A stretch of 64,000 nucleotides of DNA from CAVYXK01 sp963708245 (GTDB lineage Bacteria; Pseudomonadota; Alphaproteobacteria; Acetobacterales; Acetobacteraceae): contig OY970201.1 in NCBI GenBank assembly GCA_963708245.1, positions 4,216,001 through 4,280,000 on the forward strand. Reading direction: 5' to 3'. This document shows, one piece after another, positions 25,664-35,228 of the stretch. How positions within the stretch are numbered: the first letter of the stretch is position 1; every line of letters begins with the position of its first letter. Position numbers and translations under genes: made by a program. The notes below the pieces were generated by a model. It was not told the origin of the DNA. It made no database searches and saw only the letters and a program-made list of their open reading frames with translations.

Positions 25664-26525
25664 TCCGGCGCGGAGTGGGTCGCGGGCCGCGATACCGCTG
25701 CTCGGCCCGGCCACGCTCCTGGTTGTGATCATGCTGCTGGGCCCGCTGGCACTGCTGGCACGCTTCAGCCTGAACCGGTTCGACCCGACCCAGATCATGA
25801 TCGCTGCCGTGACCCCGGCGAATTACGCTCGGTTCGTTACCGATCCGTTCTATCGCGACGTGCTGTTGACCACAGTTCGGGTCTCCGCTGTTGTTACCGT
25901 GACGTGCCTGGTGTTCGGACTGCCGATGGCTTGGCGCCTGGCCCGCAGCACCAGCCGGTTCAAGTCCGTCTGGTTGACCCTGATCATCCTGCCGCTGTTC
26001 ATCGGTGCGGTGACGCGCACCTCCGGCTGGATGATCCTGTTCTCCCGGGGCGGCGTGCTGGACATCGTGCTGACTCGCCTGTTCCACGCACGTCCGGTCG
26101 AGCTGATGTTCACCGAGGATGCGGTGATCGCCGGTATCGTCTCGATCAACCTGCCGTTCACCGTGCTCGCGTTGCAATCCGTGTTCGAAGGCATCGACCC
26201 GCGACTTGGGGAAGCCGCCGCCAGCATGGGCGCGGCGCCAGCCCGGGCCTTCCGCCGCGTGGTGCTTCCGCTCGCTCTGCCCGGCGTACTGATCGCCGCG
26301 GTGCTCTGCTTCATCCTGTGCATGAATGCGTTCGCCACACCGGTGCTGCTCGGCGGGCCACGCTTTCACATGATGGCGCCGCTGATCTATTGGGAGTTCA
26401 CCAACAATAACAACTGGCCGTTCGCCGCTGCGTTGGCCTTTATCCTGATGGCGACGACCCTGGCGCTAAGCGGTCTCGCCAACCTGCTGATCCCGCGACG
26501 CTATCGGATGGGCCGCGGCCGTTGA
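25656..26525 (+). CDS. ABC transporter permease, PotB-like
   Basis: 289 residues. N-terminal hydrophobic segment LLGPATLLVVIMLLGPLALL, an EAA loop DPRLGEAAASMGAAPARAFR and a C-terminal FAAALAFILMATTLAL. Second permease of the PotABCD-type importer; the order permease-ATPase-binding protein-permease is common. Its stop overlaps the TTG start of the next gene. Confidence 0.92.
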   Translation: MPDPARSGSRAAIPLLGPATLLVVIMLLGPLALLARFSLNRFDPTQIMIAAVTPANYARFVTDPFYRDVLLTTVRVSAVVTVTCLVFGLPMAWRLARSTSRFKSVWLTLIILPLFIGAVTRTSGWMILFSRGGVLDIVLTRLFHARPVELMFTEDAVIAGIVSINLPFTVLALQSVFEGIDPRLGEAAASMGAAPARAFRRVVLPLALPGVLIAAVLCFILCMNAFATPVLLGGPRFHMMAPLIYWEFTNNNNWPFAAALAFILMATTLALSGLANLLIPRRYRMGRGR

Positions 26526-27283
26526 ACAGCATCGAAGTCAGCCTGCTGGTGAGCGCCTGCGTCTTTGCCGGCGGTATTGTCGGGCTGAACCTTCATCGCG
26601 TGCTGCCCCGGACGCATCTGACAAAAGAAACGCAAGACGTTATACGACTCGGGACCGGCATGCTTTCGGTGCTGGCCTCGCTGGTGCTCGGCCTCTTGAT
26701 CGCGACGGCGAAGAATTCCTTCGACGCGAAGGACCATTCCATCCGTGCCTACGCAGCCGAGATCGCGCTGCTCAACGAGACGCTCCGCGACTATGGCAGA
26801 GGCGCCTCTGGCCCGCGCGACGCCCTGCGCCAGTACACCGAACAACTTCTGCGGAACCTTTGGCCGAAGAATGGCAAGCTACCGTCGGAGCTGGAAAGCG
26901 ACAAAGCCGGCACGTTCCTCGAACACGCTCGCGAGGACTTGCGCGATCTCAGACCAGTCGATGACGGCCAGAAATGGCTGCTCGGGCAAGCGCTTGACAT
27001 CAGCACGAGCCTCTTGCGCCAGCGTTGGTTGCTGATCGAGCAATCTGGCCACAGCATTCACTATATCGTGCTGGTGATTCTGGTGTCCTGGATCATCGCT
27101 ATTTTCGTGAGCTTCGGTCTGAACGCACCACGAAACGGCACTGTGGTGGTGGCGTTCCTGGTTTGCTCGATCGCAATCGGGGGATCGGTTTTCCTGATCC
27201 TGGAGATGGACCGGCCGCTGGCCGGCGTGCTGCGAATCTCGAGTTGGCCCGTCGAGAACGTGCTCGCACATATGAACTGGTAA
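26522..27283 (+). CDS. DUF4239-like membrane protein
   Basis: 253 residues from TTG at 26522 (TTGA overlap with the permease stop). N-terminal helix SLLVSACVFAGGIVGLNLH, then DVIRLGTGMLSVLASLVLGLLI, split here as DVIRLGTGMLSVLASLV and LGLLIATAKNSFDAK; a cytoplasmic helical part; two C-terminal helices (YIVLVILVSWIIAIFVSFG and VVVAFLVCSIAIGGSVFLI). This matches DUF4239, also called bestrophin-like, of unknown function. It is probably not part of the importer although co-transcription is likely. Confidence 0.78.
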   Translation: MNSIEVSLLVSACVFAGGIVGLNLHRVLPRTHLTKETQDVIRLGTGMLSVLASLVLGLLIATAKNSFDAKDHSIRAYAAEIALLNETLRDYGRGASGPRDALRQYTEQLLRNLWPKNGKLPSELESDKAGTFLEHAREDLRDLRPVDDGQKWLLGQALDISTSLLRQRWLLIEQSGHSIHYIVLVILVSWIIAIFVSFGLNAPRNGTVVVAFLVCSIAIGGSVFLILEMDRPLAGVLRISSWPVENVLAHMNW

Positions 27284-27284
27284 C

Positions 27285-27330
27285 CGCCCTCCCCCTACCC
27301 TTGCGGGAGGTGGTTAGGGGGAGGGAGCAG
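27285..27330. repeat. Palindromic repeat family B
   Basis: CCGCCCTCCCCCTACCC-TTGCGGGAGG-...-GGGGGAGGGAG: a long GC-rich dyad directly after the DUF4239 stop. Shares the CCCTCCC/TTGCGGGAGG core with the copies at 39859-39893 and 45868-45905 in either orientation. Could also serve as a transcription terminator for the plus-strand operon. Confidence 0.6.
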
Positions 27331-27373
27331 GGCCGGGTCGATAAATCTCGCGCTCCCGCCCCCTCGCACCTCG

Positions 27374-27634
27374 TCACGCCCGCCAGAACGGCTTGTTCGC
27401 CTCGCGCTCGGCTTCGGCAAATGACACGCCGATGTCCTTGAGCATAGTCGCGTCCAGTCGGGCCAGCGCCGCACGAGACCGGTGGCGTCGATATGCGCCG
27501 ACGATTATCGCCCACAGGCCTGCCCCGTGCGGCCTCTCTCGGCGCTGGACGTGCGTGGAGCGCATCAAGCCGCCATTCCGGGCCTGGGCGCCAGTATCTG
27601 GAAGAAAACGGGTGGTCAGCGATTGGCTCGACAT
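27374..27634 (-). CDS. DUF1127-domain protein
   Basis: 86 residues from ATG at 27634, with a very good ribosome site (TAGGAGG). The DUF1127 core ALARLDATMLKDIGVSFAEA lies at the C-terminus, followed by EREANKPFWR, the usual end of these short proteins. The N-terminal half is basic and low in structure. Divergent from the LysR gene, 100 bp apart, an arrangement that recurs in Rhodospirillales; the LysR protein may control it. Confidence 0.82.
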   Translation of the reverse strand: MSSQSLTTRFLPDTGAQARNGGLMRSTHVQRRERPHGAGLWAIIVGAYRRHRSRAALARLDATMLKDIGVSFAEAEREANKPFWRA

Positions 27635-27734
27635 CGGAACCTCCTACGACGCCCGCATCCGGGCACCACCGAAGTGGTGCGACGAGAAGCATCAAGGAAA
27701 CGAATTGCCTTTATGGCTGGAATAACCAATATTG

Positions 27735-28655
27735 ATGCGCATGGCCCTGCCCCTCTCCCTCGATCCCGACCTGCTTCGCGCTTTCGTGCTGATTGCCGAG
27801 GGCCGCAGCTTCACCCAGGCCGCAGCTTTGGTCGGGCGCACCCAGGCCGCCGTCTCCATGCAGATCAAGCGGCTGGAGGAGGTGCTCGGCCAGCCGGTGC
27901 TGAGCCGCGGCAAGGGCGAGGGTGTGGAGCTGACGCCGCACGGCCAATATCTGCTCGGTCGGGCGCGCCAGATGCTGGCGCTGAACGATGAGGTGATGGC
28001 GACCTTCCGCACCCCGCAGATCGCCGGTACCGTGCGGCTTGGCACCCCCGACGACTACGCCTTTGGCTATCTGCCGCCGGTGCTGAAGCGGTTCGCCGAT
28101 GCACATCCGGCGGTGCAGGTTGATGTGCTGTGCGAACCGTCGGGCGAGCTGCTCGAGCGACTGCATCGCGGCGAGCTTGACCTGACCCTGCTGTCGGAAG
28201 GCACGGAGCCCCGCAGCCTGCCCGCCGTGCCACTGTGGCGGGGGCCGCTTGTCTGGGTCACCTCGACGCGCTACGCGCCGCATCGGATGGACCCACTGCC
28301 GCTGGCTCTGGCCAGCCCGGACCCGCTGTCGGAGCGCCGAGGCTGCGACTGGGGCTGTGCCGCCGTCCAGGCGCTGGAGCGGGCCGGGCGACGTTACCGG
28401 ATCGCCTATACCTCGGGCTCCCAGGTCGGGACGCACGCTCCCGTACTCGCCGGACTGGCAGTGACAGTCTCGGCCCAGGCCTGGCTGCCGGACGGGCTGC
28501 GCCCTGTGCGTCCCGAGGAGGGCCTGCCGAAGCTGCCCGAATACGGGATCATCCTGGTGAAAGGTCGTCTGGCGCGCCAGCCTGTGACCGACGCATTGGC
28601 CGCGCATATCGAGGAGACTTGGCGCCTCGACGCGCGCCAAGGCTTGGCGGCGTAA
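27735..28655 (+). CDS. LysR-family transcriptional regulator
   Basis: 306 residues. Helix-turn-helix in RSFTQAAALVGRTQAAVSMQ and IKRLEEVLGQPVLSRG; effector domain from VRLGTPDDYAFGYLPPVLKR. The start ATG at 27735 is preferred over the overlapping TTG at 27732; ATG at 27741 is also possible. Gene context suggests control of the divergent DUF1127 gene. Distinct subgroup from the regulator at 18354. Confidence 0.92.
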   Translation: MRMALPLSLDPDLLRAFVLIAEGRSFTQAAALVGRTQAAVSMQIKRLEEVLGQPVLSRGKGEGVELTPHGQYLLGRARQMLALNDEVMATFRTPQIAGTVRLGTPDDYAFGYLPPVLKRFADAHPAVQVDVLCEPSGELLERLHRGELDLTLLSEGTEPRSLPAVPLWRGPLVWVTSTRYAPHRMDPLPLALASPDPLSERRGCDWGCAAVQALERAGRRYRIAYTSGSQVGTHAPVLAGLAVTVSAQAWLPDGLRPVRPEEGLPKLPEYGIILVKGRLARQPVTDALAAHIEETWRLDARQGLAA

Positions 28656-29141
28656 CAGTAACTTCGTCATCGCCGGCTTTGAAGAGCGAGACTGGCCCTC
28701 GCGGAAGGGTCAATCTCTGGGCCGCGTGGTGTTATATAATGTGGTGAACCCGCTTTGGAACAGCGGCGTCCATGACTAGCTGCCTGTATTTAGGGGAAGG
28801 GGTCCGCCCCCCATGCGAAACGGATGAGGGCCTCACCCTGGCAGAATTCTCACCCCAACCACACGCCATCCAGCGTCGGTCAGCGTGTATCTGTGGTTTC
28901 CCTTGAATTTATAATTAAATCACCAGCAGAGATTAAAGCATGTCTAGCGAAGATCGAGCGCGAGGTGGTGGGCAGCTGATTATTACTTCTCGATCACGTA
29001 GCGTCGCGGCGCGTCAGTGCGGGATGCGCGCCGCTTCCCATCGGGCCGGTCTGCGCGGCAACCCGCCCCGATGGGACAGCCAGGCCATCCAATCGGTCCA
29101 CCAGCTGCCGGGCACCGCCTAGTCGGGTGCTGGAATCATGA
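28656..29141. other. Intergenic stretch without a recognised gene
   Basis: Between convergent LysR and lactate-permease genes. Includes a relatively AT-rich part around 28725-28940 (TTATATAATG, TTTATAATTAAATC) and a small dyad GGGGTCCGCCCCC near 28800. No frame in it looks like a protein and I find no tRNA cloverleaf. A small RNA cannot be excluded. Confidence 0.5.
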
Positions 29142-30764
29142 TCATGGCGCGCCTCCCACAATCGGAATGACCCAGGGGATGAGGAACTGCTGGACCGCGA
29201 CCAGCACCCCGAGCAGCAGAGTCAGCACGATGCTGTGCACAAAGGTCCGGGCGAACACCACGCCCTCGTGACCTTTGAGGTTGGTGACCGACACGCCGGT
29301 GGCGATGTTCTGCGGCGAGATCATTTTGCCCATCACGCCGCCGGAGGAGTTGGTCGCGGCAAACAGCACCGGGTTGAGGTTGAGCTGCCTCGCGGCGACC
29401 ACTTGCAGGTTGCCGAACAGCGCGTTGCCCGACGTGTCGCTGCCCGACAGCAGCACCGCGACCCAGCCCAGGAACGGCGAGAGCAACACAAACAAATGAC
29501 CGGTCGAGGCGACCGCCCGGCCGAGCGTATAGGCGATCCCCGAATAGTTCATCAGATAGGCGAGGCCGATGATCAGCATCACGGTGATGACCGCAAGCCA
29601 GACCTGGCGCGCGGTCTGCGCCACGCAGCCGAAGAAAGCACCGGGCGAAAGCCTGACGACGAGCGCGGTGATGATGGCCGACACCAGGATTGCGGTGCCG
29701 GTGGCCAGCGGCTGGAACACCCAGAGCGCAGCGTAGGGCTTGTTGTTGTAGAGCGTGATCGAGATCGCATTGTGCAGGCCCGGCCAGGGAATGCTCTGCT
29801 GTCCAACGGAGGCCACAGCGAGGTGCGTCCAAAGAATCACCACGACCGACACGATCAACCAGGGCAGCCAGCCTTGCCAGGGCGCCACGGGTCCGGCCTG
29901 ACGCTCGCTGCTCAGGATGGCTTCCTTGATCATGAACTCGGGATCGAGCGCTGGATGCCAGACCTGGAGGAACAGCAGCGTGCAGATCAGCGAGCCGAGC
30001 GAGGACAGCACGTCGGTGAGCGCATAGTCGAGGAAGTTCGAGGAGATGAACTGCGACGCTGCGAAACTGCCGCCCGCTACCAGCAGCACCGGCCACAGCG
30101 CGCGGACCGAGCGCGCGCCGCCGTACAGCGCCATCACGTAGAAGGGCAGCATCAACGCGATCACTGGCAACTGCCGTCCGATCATCGCCGCCAGAGCGGC
30201 GGAGGGTAGGCCGGTGACAGCGCCGAGCACCGTCACCGGCACACCGAGCGCACCAAACGCGACCGGGGCGGTGTTGAAGATCAGCACGAAAACCAGCGCC
30301 TCGAGCGGCGGATAGCCGACCAGGATCAGCAGCGAACTGGTGATCGCGACCGGCGTGCCAAAGCCCGAGACGCCTTCGAGCAAAGCGCCGAAGCAGAAGC
30401 CGATCACCACCAGCACGACGCGGCGATCATTGGGCAGATGCTCAATCACCCAGACACGGAAGGCGTCGAAACGACCGGATCGCACGGCGATGTTGTAGAG
30501 CAGCAGCGCATTCACCACGATCCATATCACCGGCCACAGTGCGAAGATGGCGCCGTTGAACACCGAATTGACGGCGAGGCCAGGGGGCATCTGCCAGACC
30601 ACGATCGCGATCACCAGGCCCACGACCAGACCGGCGAGCGCGGCCTGCCAGGCCGGCCGGCGGAGGATACCTAGCGATACGAGGACTGCCACCACCGGCA
30701 GGATCGCCACCAGGAAGGAGAGGCCGAGGCTGTCCCCGACCGGTGTCAAAAGCTGCTTGAACAT
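29142..30764 (-). CDS. lctP: L-lactate permease family transporter
   Basis: 540 residues, within the usual length of LctP/LldP lactate:H+ symporters (about 530-560). Many hydrophobic helices, with family segments FGALLEGVSGFGTPVAITSS and FNTAPVAFGALGVPVTVLG near the first third, and GSDTSGNALFGNLQ and ATNSSGGVMGKMISPQNIA near the end. All are hallmarks of the lactate permease family. Lies 88 bp downstream of the broken D-lactate dehydrogenase gene in the same direction, forming a lactate-use unit. Confidence 0.94.
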   Translation of the reverse strand: MFKQLLTPVGDSLGLSFLVAILPVVAVLVSLGILRRPAWQAALAGLVVGLVIAIVVWQMPPGLAVNSVFNGAIFALWPVIWIVVNALLLYNIAVRSGRFDAFRVWVIEHLPNDRRVVLVVIGFCFGALLEGVSGFGTPVAITSSLLILVGYPPLEALVFVLIFNTAPVAFGALGVPVTVLGAVTGLPSAALAAMIGRQLPVIALMLPFYVMALYGGARSVRALWPVLLVAGGSFAASQFISSNFLDYALTDVLSSLGSLICTLLFLQVWHPALDPEFMIKEAILSSERQAGPVAPWQGWLPWLIVSVVVILWTHLAVASVGQQSIPWPGLHNAISITLYNNKPYAALWVFQPLATGTAILVSAIITALVVRLSPGAFFGCVAQTARQVWLAVITVMLIIGLAYLMNYSGIAYTLGRAVASTGHLFVLLSPFLGWVAVLLSGSDTSGNALFGNLQVVAARQLNLNPVLFAATNSSGGVMGKMISPQNIATGVSVTNLKGHEGVVFARTFVHSIVLTLLLGVLVAVQQFLIPWVIPIVGGAP

Positions 30765-30852
30765 CTTTTCCCCCGACGTGTCAGCTGATCGGATGACCGT
30801 TGTTTGCCGATCCCTGCTGGGGGCCTTGCGTCATTCAGCCCCCTGCTTGAAA

Positions 30853-32605
30853 TTAGTTCACGCTTTCCGCCACCCAATTGCGACGTTTCGGGGTTTTGCC
30901 AATTCCGGGATTAAAGCAATTGCACGGATCTAGCTTTCTGTAATGTTCTTTCATCTCCTCTGGCGCGTCGTACAAATGCCCTACATTATGTTCAGCCGGA
31001 TATCGTGCGCCCCGCTTGTCAAGAAGCGGCAGCATACTGTGCTCAATCCTCCTGCAATCGTGTCCCTTTTTCACGACATAATCCTGATGCATGACGTGGC
31101 AGAAGAAATGGCCGTAGTACAGCTTGACAATAAATTTGTCATCGATTTCGGGCGGAAGCTTTTCAAACCAATCCCGCTCGTCACGGCGCAAAGCGATGTC
31201 CAACGCGATAATATCCTCCGCGGTCCTGGGATGAACCGATCGATACCGTACGGCAGCACCCGCCACGGCAAACCGATGCAGAAACGCCGCGTCTCCTTCA
31301 ATGGACGTGCACTCGAAATAATTCCCGGATGCCGAAGAGAAAAAGTCCTTAAGGAAACTTCTTGTTTCCTCTGCGTCCGGCCCGCTCACCTTGACCATCA
31401 AATGATGCTCATAGCGATCCCGGAATTCCCGCATCCTTCGCGGCAGATGGTTAGGGAAAAATCGACTTAGAAATTGAAGAATCCGATCGCTTAAATGGGA
31501 GGGTAGAAAGCCAACCCGCTCAGTGAGGAGATCGAATCTCCCCATAAACGCAAACAGGGTTGGCAGCCGGCGCGTACCAATCATGCGAATAATGAGGAAT
31601 GTATCCTTGCCATATTTCTCGGCAATATTAAATGCATCGCGATGTAAGTACTCTCCTGCGATAGGAAGTTGGTGAAACGTCGACAGTATGTGCCGTCGGA
31701 TGTTTTCCAGCTCATCAGCCTTGTTAGTACCGATGTAGAACACGAGCGGATTCTCAACGGCCGGGAACGTGTCAAGACGTACCGCAAAGAGCGCCAGCTT
31801 TCCCGCGCAGCCCGCCCCGTCGTGCCATCGACGTGGGTCGGCATTGAATCTTGAAGGCGTGTTGGCATCAATTTCACGAACATGTCTGGCGTAGTCGCGA
31901 TCGTGACCGTCGCCCGCGTCCCAGTTGATGTCTGAATCAGAGAGCTTCCCCTGTTCCAGCTTTGATAGGATCGCTTCGGGGTCGTTGCCCAGGTTGATCC
32001 CGAGATGATTGACCAGGCTCAGGTTCCCGCGCGTATCCACCTGCGCGAAGAGGGTCATTTCTGTGTAGGCCGGGCCGCGTTGAATGAGCGCGCCGCCGGA
32101 GTTGTTGCTTACGCCGCCGAAGACTGAAGCACCGAGGCACGACGATCCGATCACCGAGTGCGGCTCGCGCTTGATGGCGTGAAGTATCTGCTCCAGTTGG
32201 TTAAGCGTCGCCCCGGGAAGGCAAACAACCTGGCGTCCCTCTCCGATGAGATGGATGGTCTTCATCCGTCGGGTGCTGATGATGACGATCTCTCGATCGT
32301 AATCATTGCCGTCCGGCGTTGAGCCACCAGTAAGTCCCGTGTTGGCGGCCTGCATGATGACAATCGTGTCGGCCAGCCACGCAGGCTTGCAGCACCCGCC
32401 ATTGCTCGACAAGCGACCCGGGCTGAACGACGGCCAATGCATTGCCAAGGCCGAACCGGAACCCCCGGCGGAAGCGAAGGGTTTGGCCGGGGGTGGTCAG
32501 GACGTGCCTGGCTCCAACGATCGACGCGAGCTTATCAAGCAGCGCCTTGTTGCTCTTTGGAGCGGCTTCGCTTGCACCGATCGGCGGCAATGAACCGTCA
32601 AGCAT
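30853..32605 (-). pseudogene. dld: Quinone-dependent D-lactate dehydrogenase, +1 frameshift
   Basis: Peripheral membrane FAD enzyme that oxidises D-lactate to pyruvate. Two frames together match the full E. coli-type Dld. The first (from 32605, MLDGSLPPIGAS) covers DKLASIVGARHVLTTPGQT to GSLVEQWRVLQACV. The second resumes at ADTIVIMQAANTGLTGGSTP and runs through YNADPRRWHDGAGCAGKLAL and YPAEHNVGHLYDAPEEM to the stop. Removing one G of GG near 32380 joins them as ACVAADTIVIMQ. Repaired length 583 residues against about 571 in E. coli. If real, D-lactate oxidation is lost or depends on another enzyme although the permease is intact. Confidence 0.9.
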
Positions 32606-32608
32606 TCG

Positions 32609-33101
32609 AACCTCCTAAACGGCAACGATATGGTTTTCCTCCGTGGCCGTCCCGCGTTTTGGGCTCTGTCCTTACCTAAGCCGCCTCCCGCAAGGGGCTA
32701 CGGGAGTCGCACATGGTGCATGGTCTTCGGTCCCGGCGGCTTGTAGCCCTTCGAGGCATATCCGGACCAACCGCCAAGGCGGGCGACGAGCCCAAGGAAG
32801 CGGGATCATACGGGTTCTTCAGCTTGCCGGAAACGGCCGGACTGCAGCGCCTGATTGCGGTCCCGGGCCAGCCGGTGCACGCACAAGGTTCGTCGCGCTG
32901 CATCACCCCCCGCAGCACGACACCACCTCCGCCAGCCGCTTGTCGCCGAACCAGCCAGGTCCCGCCTCGCGATCATGCGCATCGCACCCTATGCCAGAAC
33001 CAGCCCAGGGCATCGATTCGGAACTCGCCCGGCTAGGCAAGTCATTCCGCACTTGCGCGACCGCGGTAGCCCGCAAGGGGGAATCGTGCGTTCGGCCATC
33101 C
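32609..33101. other. Intergenic stretch without a recognised gene
   Basis: Between two minus-strand genes. The long plus-strand frames crossing it are antisense shadows or low-quality arginine/proline frames. No family motif, RNA gene or clear palindrome was found; it includes the promoter region of the dld gene. Confidence 0.5.
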
Positions 33102-34154
33102 TCAGATCAGGAAATGGTCCTCCATCCACATCATTCCTGGGGCGTTGGCCTTTGTTACGACCGGGCCGTCGGCGATGATGTTCTTGGGGATCGTGCCGTT
33201 GCCACCGGCACCGGTCTTTTCGCCGGATACCATCGCGGCCACGCCGGCGATGAGCGCCCCGCCGTGGATGCGGCAGGAGGGGTTGCGCACCGTGGCCGTC
33301 ATCCGGCCGTCGGTGACTGCCTCCAGCGCTGGGGGCATGGCGTCGCAGCCGCCGATCTTGATGCTGGTGCGCCCGTGCGCCTTCATTACGTTGTACGCAG
33401 CCAACGCCATATCGTCGTTGTGGAAATAGGCTGCGTCGATCTGGGGATATTTGGTCAGCAGCGTTTCCCAGATGCGTGCCACCTTGGTCACGTCCCAGTC
33501 CGCCGGCTGCGTGTCCAACACTTTGATCTTCGGGTATTTCTTGACGATCGAATTGAACCCGCGCGCGCGTCCCTGCGCACCGGTGTGACCCAGCGCGCCC
33601 TGGGTCATGATGATGTTGCCCTCGCCGTTGATCGCATCGACCAGGGCCTGGGTCACCGATGCGCCCATGAAGTCGTTGTCCGGGGCGATGAAGCTGTGCA
33701 CGTTGATCCCTTCCAGGGGTGCGATCAGCGTGTCCATGTCGATCACCGGGATGCCGGCATCGATCATCTTGTTGACCGGCGCGGTCAGCGTGCCGATGCC
33801 GAAAGCCTGGATGGCGACGAAATCCCAATGGCGCGACGCCATGTCGTCGATCGCGGCGCGCTGCTTGGTGGCGGACAGCTCGCCGTCGAACCAAGTAACG
33901 TTGACGTTGAACAGCTTGCCCCAATACTCGGCGGCACGCTTGCCCTGGGCGCACCAGGTGGCCTGCAGCCCGGCATTGCTGAACGCGGCATTGAGCGGTT
34001 TGCCGGAGCGGCCGGCGGCCTCCATGGCCGCCTGCGCCCGCGCTTTGTCGATGCCGAAGCTGGCGAGCAGGGCGGCGGTGACGGCCGAGGCGGCGGAAGC
34101 CTGCAGCACGCGGCGACGCTTTGCGAATGACCGACGAGACTGATCCTGCATCAT
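33102..34154 (-). CDS. Sugar ABC transporter substrate-binding protein (ribose/RbsB family)
   Basis: 350 residues from ATG at 34154 with GGAGGAAAC upstream; a second ATG follows at once. Signal region RRSFAKRRRVLQASAASAVTAALLA, quoted here in part as RRRVLQASAASAVTAALLA, ends near ARAQA and is Tat-like. Type I binding fold: LNAAFSNAGLQATWCAQGKR, VNKMIDAGIPVIDMDT, TQGALGHTGAQGRARGF and AAYFHNDDMALAAYNVMKAH are characteristic of RbsB-like proteins. No ATPase or permease adjoins it; a ribose-type permease gene lies about 29 kb away at the window end. Confidence 0.9.
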   Translation of the reverse strand: MMQDQSRRSFAKRRRVLQASAASAVTAALLASFGIDKARAQAAMEAAGRSGKPLNAAFSNAGLQATWCAQGKRAAEYWGKLFNVNVTWFDGELSATKQRAAIDDMASRHWDFVAIQAFGIGTLTAPVNKMIDAGIPVIDMDTLIAPLEGINVHSFIAPDNDFMGASVTQALVDAINGEGNIIMTQGALGHTGAQGRARGFNSIVKKYPKIKVLDTQPADWDVTKVARIWETLLTKYPQIDAAYFHNDDMALAAYNVMKAHGRTSIKIGGCDAMPPALEAVTDGRMTATVRNPSCRIHGGALIAGVAAMVSGEKTGAGGNGTIPKNIIADGPVVTKANAPGMMWMEDHFLI

Positions 34155-34265
34155 GTTTCCTCCGTGATCGCCGGCGGTGCGGCGTGGCGCAGTCTCGCCT
34201 GATGCGCGCGGCGTTCTCAAGCCCTTGAGTTGCGAGGCGGAGCATGAGGCGCGAAGCTTGGGGCG

Positions 34266-35225
34266 ATGTCGCATTCCGAGCTGCCGCCCGAATTCGGGCT
34301 GATCGCGCGGCATTTTCGCCCGCTCGCCGGGCCGGGCGCGATGGGGCTTGCTGATGACGCAGCGGTCATCACCCCTCCGCCCGGCCGCGAGTTGGTGCTG
34401 AGCGTCGATGCGATGGTGGGCGGCGTACATTTCCTGGCCGACGATCCGCCGGATCTGGTCGCGCGCAAGCTGCTGCGAGTGAACCTGTCCGATCTGGCGG
34501 CGAAAGGGGCCGAGCCGCTCTACTATTTGCTGACAGTTTCGGCGCCGCGCGCCACGCCGGATGCGTGGTTCGGCGCCTTTGCTGCCGGTCTGGCGCAGGA
34601 TCAGGCGGAGTTCGGCGTGACCCTGCTGGGCGGGGATACGACCTCAACACCAGGGCCGGTTTCTCTCTCGCTGACTATTGTCGGCCAGGTGGCGCCCGGG
34701 GCCGCCGTGCGACGCACTGGCGCGCAGCCGGACGATGGGATCTGGGTGACCGGCACGATCGGCGATGGGGCGCTTGGGCTGGCGGTGGCGCGGGGGCGGC
34801 TGGCTGATCCGACTGGTTATCTTCTGTCCCGCTACCGGCTGCCGCAGCCGCGGCTCGGGCTGGCGATTGGCGGGGTCGCCTCGGCCGGCATGGACGTGTC
34901 GGACGGGCTGGTGCAGGACCTCGGCCATCTCTGTCGCGCCGGCGGGTTGGCCGCCGAGATTGAGGCGGCCCGCGTGCCGCTGTCGGAGCCGGCGCGGGCG
35001 GCGGGGCCGGAGTGGCTGACCACCTGCCTCACCGGCGGCGACGATTATGAACTGCTCCTGGCAGTGCCGCCTGCCCACGAAACTGCCTTGCAGGACGCCG
35101 CCCGGGCTGTTGGCATGACTGTCACCCGGATTGGTCGGTTCCACGCAGGTGCGCCAGGCGTCACCGTGCGGGCGGAAGACGGCGCAGTGATTCCGATCGG
35201 CACCGGCGGGTGGAGTCATTTCTGA
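34266..35225 (+). CDS. thiL: Thiamine-monophosphate kinase
   Basis: Phosphorylates thiamine phosphate to thiamine diphosphate with ATP, the last step of cofactor synthesis. 319 residues, usual length. PurM-like fold: GLADDAAVITPPPGRELVLS, DAMVGGVHFL, LRVNLSDLAAKGAEPLYYLL, LLGGDTTSTPG, GMDVSDGLVQDLGHLC and CLTGGDDYELL are all ThiL-specific and contain the metal- and phosphate-binding aspartates. Followed 3 bp later by an MFS gene, so likely co-transcribed. Confidence 0.95.
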   Translation: MSHSELPPEFGLIARHFRPLAGPGAMGLADDAAVITPPPGRELVLSVDAMVGGVHFLADDPPDLVARKLLRVNLSDLAAKGAEPLYYLLTVSAPRATPDAWFGAFAAGLAQDQAEFGVTLLGGDTTSTPGPVSLSLTIVGQVAPGAAVRRTGAQPDDGIWVTGTIGDGALGLAVARGRLADPTGYLLSRYRLPQPRLGLAIGGVASAGMDVSDGLVQDLGHLCRAGGLAAEIEAARVPLSEPARAAGPEWLTTCLTGGDDYELLLAVPPAHETALQDAARAVGMTVTRIGRFHAGAPGVTVRAEDGAVIPIGTGGWSHF

Positions 35226-35228
35226 GCG

